Below are positions 61,790 through 64,000 of a stretch of 64,000 nt of DNA, in pieces. Made by a program: the position numbers and the translations under genes. Numbering within the stretch: position 1 is the first letter of the stretch; each line of letters begins with the position of its first letter. This DNA comes from JAGVSZ01 sp019137045 (GTDB lineage Bacteria > Pseudomonadota > Gammaproteobacteria > Burkholderiales > SG8-39). The stretch spans positions 62,001 through 126,000 of the forward strand of contig JAXMFT010000011.1 in the NCBI GenBank assembly GCA_046347635.1, given 5' to 3'. The notes below the pieces were generated by a model. That model was given only the letters and a program-made list of their open reading frames with translations. It made no database searches and was not told the origin of the DNA.

Positions 61790-62556
61790 CCGCGCGCCGC
61801 GATCTCCTCCTCGACGAGATGGGGCTCGGCCCGCGCTGGCGGCTGCGCCGGCGGGGTGCCGCGGCGGTGCCGGCGCCGGGGGAAGCGCCCCGCGGCGAGG
61901 TTGCGGGGCGCGCGCCCGACCGGCAGGAGGGCGAACCGGCGGCGCTCGTGCCCGACGAGCGCGCGGCACGCATCGCGGCGCTCGACTGGGCCGCGCTCAA
62001 GGCAGCGGTCGCGGAGTGCGCCGACTGTCCGCTCTGCAAGGTGCGCCGCAACAGCGTCTTCGGCGTCGGGGACGAGCGGGCGGAGTGGATGGTCGTCGGG
62101 GAGGCGCCGGGCGCGGAAGAGGACGCGCGCGGCGAGCCCTTCGTCGGCCAGGCCGGACGGCTGCTCGACAGCATGCTCGCCGCGCTCGGGCTCGCGCGCG
62201 GCGCGAACGTCTACATCGCCAATGTCCTCAAGTGCCGCCCGCCCGGGAACCGCAACCCCGAGCCCTTCGAGGTGGCGCAGTGCAGTCCGCACCTCGTGCG
62301 TCAGATCGCCCTGATCCGCCCGAAGCTCATCCTCGCGTTGGGGCGCTTCGCGGCGCAGACGCTGCTCGGCACCGACGCGAGCATCGCGAGCCTGCGCGGG
62401 CGGCTGTTCGAGTACCAGGGCGTGCCGCTCATCGTGAGCTACCATCCCGCCTACCTCCTGCGCAACCTGCCCGACAAGGCGAAGGCGTGGGAGGATCTGT
62501 GCTTCGCGCGCGCGACGATGGGCGGGTTGAAAGCGTCCGGCGCGGCGCCACCTTGA
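61786..62556 (+). CDS. Uracil-DNA glycosylase, family 4 type
   Basis: Removes uracil from DNA; family 4 enzymes carry a [4Fe-4S] cluster. The 256-residue protein has an Arg/Ala-rich N-terminal region of about 80 residues, then CADCPLCKVR, VVGEAPGAEEDARGEPFVGQAG, LKCRPPGNRNP and VSYHPAYLLR. The four cluster cysteines are C-x2-C in CADC and two further ones in KCRPP and AQCSPH. GTG start overlaps rimI as GTGA. Confidence 0.92.
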   Translation: MTARRDLLLDEMGLGPRWRLRRRGAAAVPAPGEAPRGEVAGRAPDRQEGEPAALVPDERAARIAALDWAALKAAVAECADCPLCKVRRNSVFGVGDERAEWMVVGEAPGAEEDARGEPFVGQAGRLLDSMLAALGLARGANVYIANVLKCRPPGNRNPEPFEVAQCSPHLVRQIALIRPKLILALGRFAAQTLLGTDASIASLRGRLFEYQGVPLIVSYHPAYLLRNLPDKAKAWEDLCFARATMGGLKASGAAPP

Positions 62557-62590
62557 CCGTTCAACAACGACCGCAAAGGGGAATCCGAAC

Positions 62591-63187
62591 ATGAAGAGAC
62601 TGTGGGCCGTGCTCGCCGCCGCCGGGGCGCTCGCGCTCGGGGGCTGCGGCTACAACGACATCCAGCGCGCCGACGAAGGCATCAACGCCGCCTGGTCGGA
62701 GGTGACCAACCAGTACCAGCGCCGCGCCGACCTGATCCCCAACCTGGTCGAAACGGTGAAGGGCTTCGCGCAGCAGGAGAAGGACGTCCTCACGCAGGTG
62801 ACCGAGGCGCGCTCGCGCGCCGGCCAGGTCAAGCTGACTCCCGAGATGCTCAACGATCCGGCTGCGCTCCAGCGCTTCCAGCAGGCGCAGGGCGACCTCA
62901 CCGGCGCGCTCTCCCGGCTGATGGTGGTCGTGGAGAGGTACCCGGAGCTGAAGTCGGACAAGAACTTCCTCGAGCTGCAGGCCCAGCTCGAAGGGACCGA
63001 GAACCGCATCGGCGTGGCGCGCAACCGCTACATCAAGGCGGTGCAGGACTACAACGTGCTGGTGCGCGAGTTTCCGGTCAACCTGACCGCCATGGTGTTC
63101 GGATACAAGACGAAGCCGAACTTCACCGTCGAGAACGAGAAGGCGATCCAGACCGCACCGAAGGTCGACTTCGGCGGCAAGAAGTAG
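62591..63187 (+). CDS. lemA: LemA family lipoprotein
   Basis: A 198-residue protein with a lipobox (ALALGGC) and the LemA helical domain: INAAWSEVTNQYQRRADLIPNLVETVKG, EMLNDPAALQRFQQAQGDL and RNRYIKAVQDYN. LemA proteins are widespread and of unclear function, commonly encoded next to TPM-domain proteins as here. It lies 34 bases after the glycosylase gene with an AAAGGGGA ribosome-binding site. Confidence 0.93.
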   Translation: MKRLWAVLAAAGALALGGCGYNDIQRADEGINAAWSEVTNQYQRRADLIPNLVETVKGFAQQEKDVLTQVTEARSRAGQVKLTPEMLNDPAALQRFQQAQGDLTGALSRLMVVVERYPELKSDKNFLELQAQLEGTENRIGVARNRYIKAVQDYNVLVREFPVNLTAMVFGYKTKPNFTVENEKAIQTAPKVDFGGKK

Positions 63188-63203
63188 CGCTCCTCGCGCG
63201 GCG

Positions 63204-64000
63204 ATGCTTCGGCGTCTGTCAGCGGCCGCCGGCGCGGCCGGGCTCGCCCTTGCGGTCGGGTTCGCCGCGGCGCAGGACCTCGTGCCGGTCCCGCCGCTGA
63301 AGGCGCACGTCACCGACCTGACCGGAACGCTGTCGGCGCAGCAGGCGGGGGAGCTCGAGCGGCGTCTCGCCGACTTCGAGGCGCGCAAGGGCAGCCAGAT
63401 CGCCGTCCTCATCGTCCCGACCACCGCGCCGGAGGCGATCGAGCAGTACGGAATCCGCGTGGCCGATGCGTGGAAGCTCGGCCGCAAGGGCATCGACGAC
63501 GGCGTGATCCTGCTCGTCGCCAAGAACGACCGCAAGCTGCGGCTGGAGGTCGGCTACGGGCTGGAGGGGCCGATTCCGGATGCGATCGCGAAACGCGTCA
63601 TCAGCGAGGTGATCTCGCCGCGCTTTCGCGCGGGCGACTTCTACGGCGGCATCGCGGCCGGCACGCAGCAGCTGATGCGGCTGATCGAGGGCGAGAAGCT
63701 GCCGGCGCCGCCGCCGCGCTCCGAGCCGCAGGGCGAGTTCGGCGCCGGCCCCGAGGCGCTGATCCTGCTCCTGGTGGTCACGATGGTCCTGGGCGGCGTC
63801 CTCTCCGCCGTGCTCGGCCGCCTGCTCGGATCGGCGGCCACCGGCGGCGTGGTCGGCCTCATCGCCTGGGCGATCGCCGGCGCGCTCGCGATCGGCCTCG
63901 GCGCCGGAGTGCTCGCGTTCATCTTCTCGCTGTTCCTCGCGGGGTCGCGCGGCGGCTTCTCGCGCGGCACCGGGCCGCACCGAGGCGGCTGGACGAGCGG
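63204..64000 (+). CDS. TPM-domain (YgcG-like) protein, 3'-truncated by the window
   Basis: Begins with a signal peptide (RLSAAAGAAGLALAVGFAAAQ), then a TPM domain (about 30-170) with VTDLTGTLSAQQ, GRKGIDDGVILLVAKNDRKLRLEVGYGLEG and FYGGIAAG, two membrane segments near 190-230, and a Gly/Ser-rich C-terminal region still open at base 64000. TPM proteins are membrane-anchored with a periplasmic domain; role unclear. Paired with lemA, 16 bases apart. Confidence 0.9.
   Translation, partial: MLRRLSAAAGAAGLALAVGFAAAQDLVPVPPLKAHVTDLTGTLSAQQAGELERRLADFEARKGSQIAVLIVPTTAPEAIEQYGIRVADAWKLGRKGIDDGVILLVAKNDRKLRLEVGYGLEGPIPDAIAKRVISEVISPRFRAGDFYGGIAAGTQQLMRLIEGEKLPAPPPRSEPQGEFGAGPEALILLLVVTMVLGGVLSAVLGRLLGSAATGGVVGLIAWAIAGALAIGLGAGVLAFIFSLFLAGSRGGFSRGTGPHRGGWTS

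Overview
The window is a contiguous stretch of very GC-rich chromosome (about 70% by eye) from a betaproteobacterium. I infer this from gene order, which combines several typical betaproteobacterial blocks: alkA-like/accA/tilS; ndk-rlmN-pilW-rodZ-ispG-hisS-yfgM-bamB-der-hfq-hflX-hflK-hflC-DUF2065-hisZ-purA-phosphoribosyltransferase; rnr-rlmB; rpsF-priB-rpsR-rplI-dnaB; alaC-hom-thrC; suhB/trmJ/cysE; tsaB-rimI-udg. No rRNA, prophage, insertion sequence or CRISPR array is visible. Genes are tightly packed, often with ATGA or GTGA stop/start overlaps, and no stretch longer than 300 bases lacks a gene. It is mostly core genome. I did not find a clearly new defence or mobile system.

Layout. Bases 1-3587: a 5'-truncated conserved protein, a 3-methyladenine glycosylase, accA and tilS. 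Bases 3600-19450: a long co-directional run for nucleotide, tRNA and rRNA modification, envelope biogenesis (PilW, RodZ, BamB, YfgM), isoprenoid precursors (IspG), translation (HisS), Hfq and the HflX/HflKC group, ending in hisZ, purA and a phosphoribosyltransferase. A tRNA-Leu(CAG) lies on the minus strand at 19.5 kb. Bases 19638-26538: rnr-rlmB, the S6-PriB-S18-L9 operon, dnaB and a NodB-like protein. Bases 26453-30169 (minus): PhoH/PIN ATPase, peroxiredoxin, a degenerate ArnD-like protein, an SMR-type membrane protein and a Mth938-like protein. Bases 30262-34235: alanine/homoserine/threonine biosynthesis. Bases 34239-41674 (minus): a rubrerythrin-like protein, a fused NfnAB-type flavoprotein, a secreted phosphoesterase, mutS and suhB. 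Bases 41707-49155: trmJ, cysE, a broken secreted protein, mfd (minus), ispD, ispF, thpR. Bases 49152-55648: a Uma2 nuclease-like gene, an EnvZ/OmpR-type two-component pair, a divergent pair of small secreted repeat proteins, and a DUF1800/DUF1501 secreted pair. Bases 55662-60603 (minus): a compact catabolic operon (SDR, 3-hydroxyacyl-CoA-type dehydrogenase, BKACE, acyl-CoA ligase, TauE/SafE permease). Bases 60660-64000: tsaB-rimI-udg, lemA and a truncated TPM-domain protein.

Two cautions and three leads. Several essential genes (der, purA, also yfgM and the phosphoribosyltransferase) are broken only by single-base indels, many in short homopolymers, and the nearby tRNA-Leu has an abnormal T-arm. 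These look like assembly errors, concentrated at 18.38-18.97 kb. The most interesting biology is: (1) an IscR-type site in front of cysE exactly where the isc operon normally follows trmJ, with no isc genes there; (2) a single-chain NfnA-NfnB fusion coupled to a rubrerythrin-like protein; (3) a two-component system facing a duplicated EF-hand-like secreted protein across a promoter region with two GTAAC-N5-GTTAC inverted repeats.
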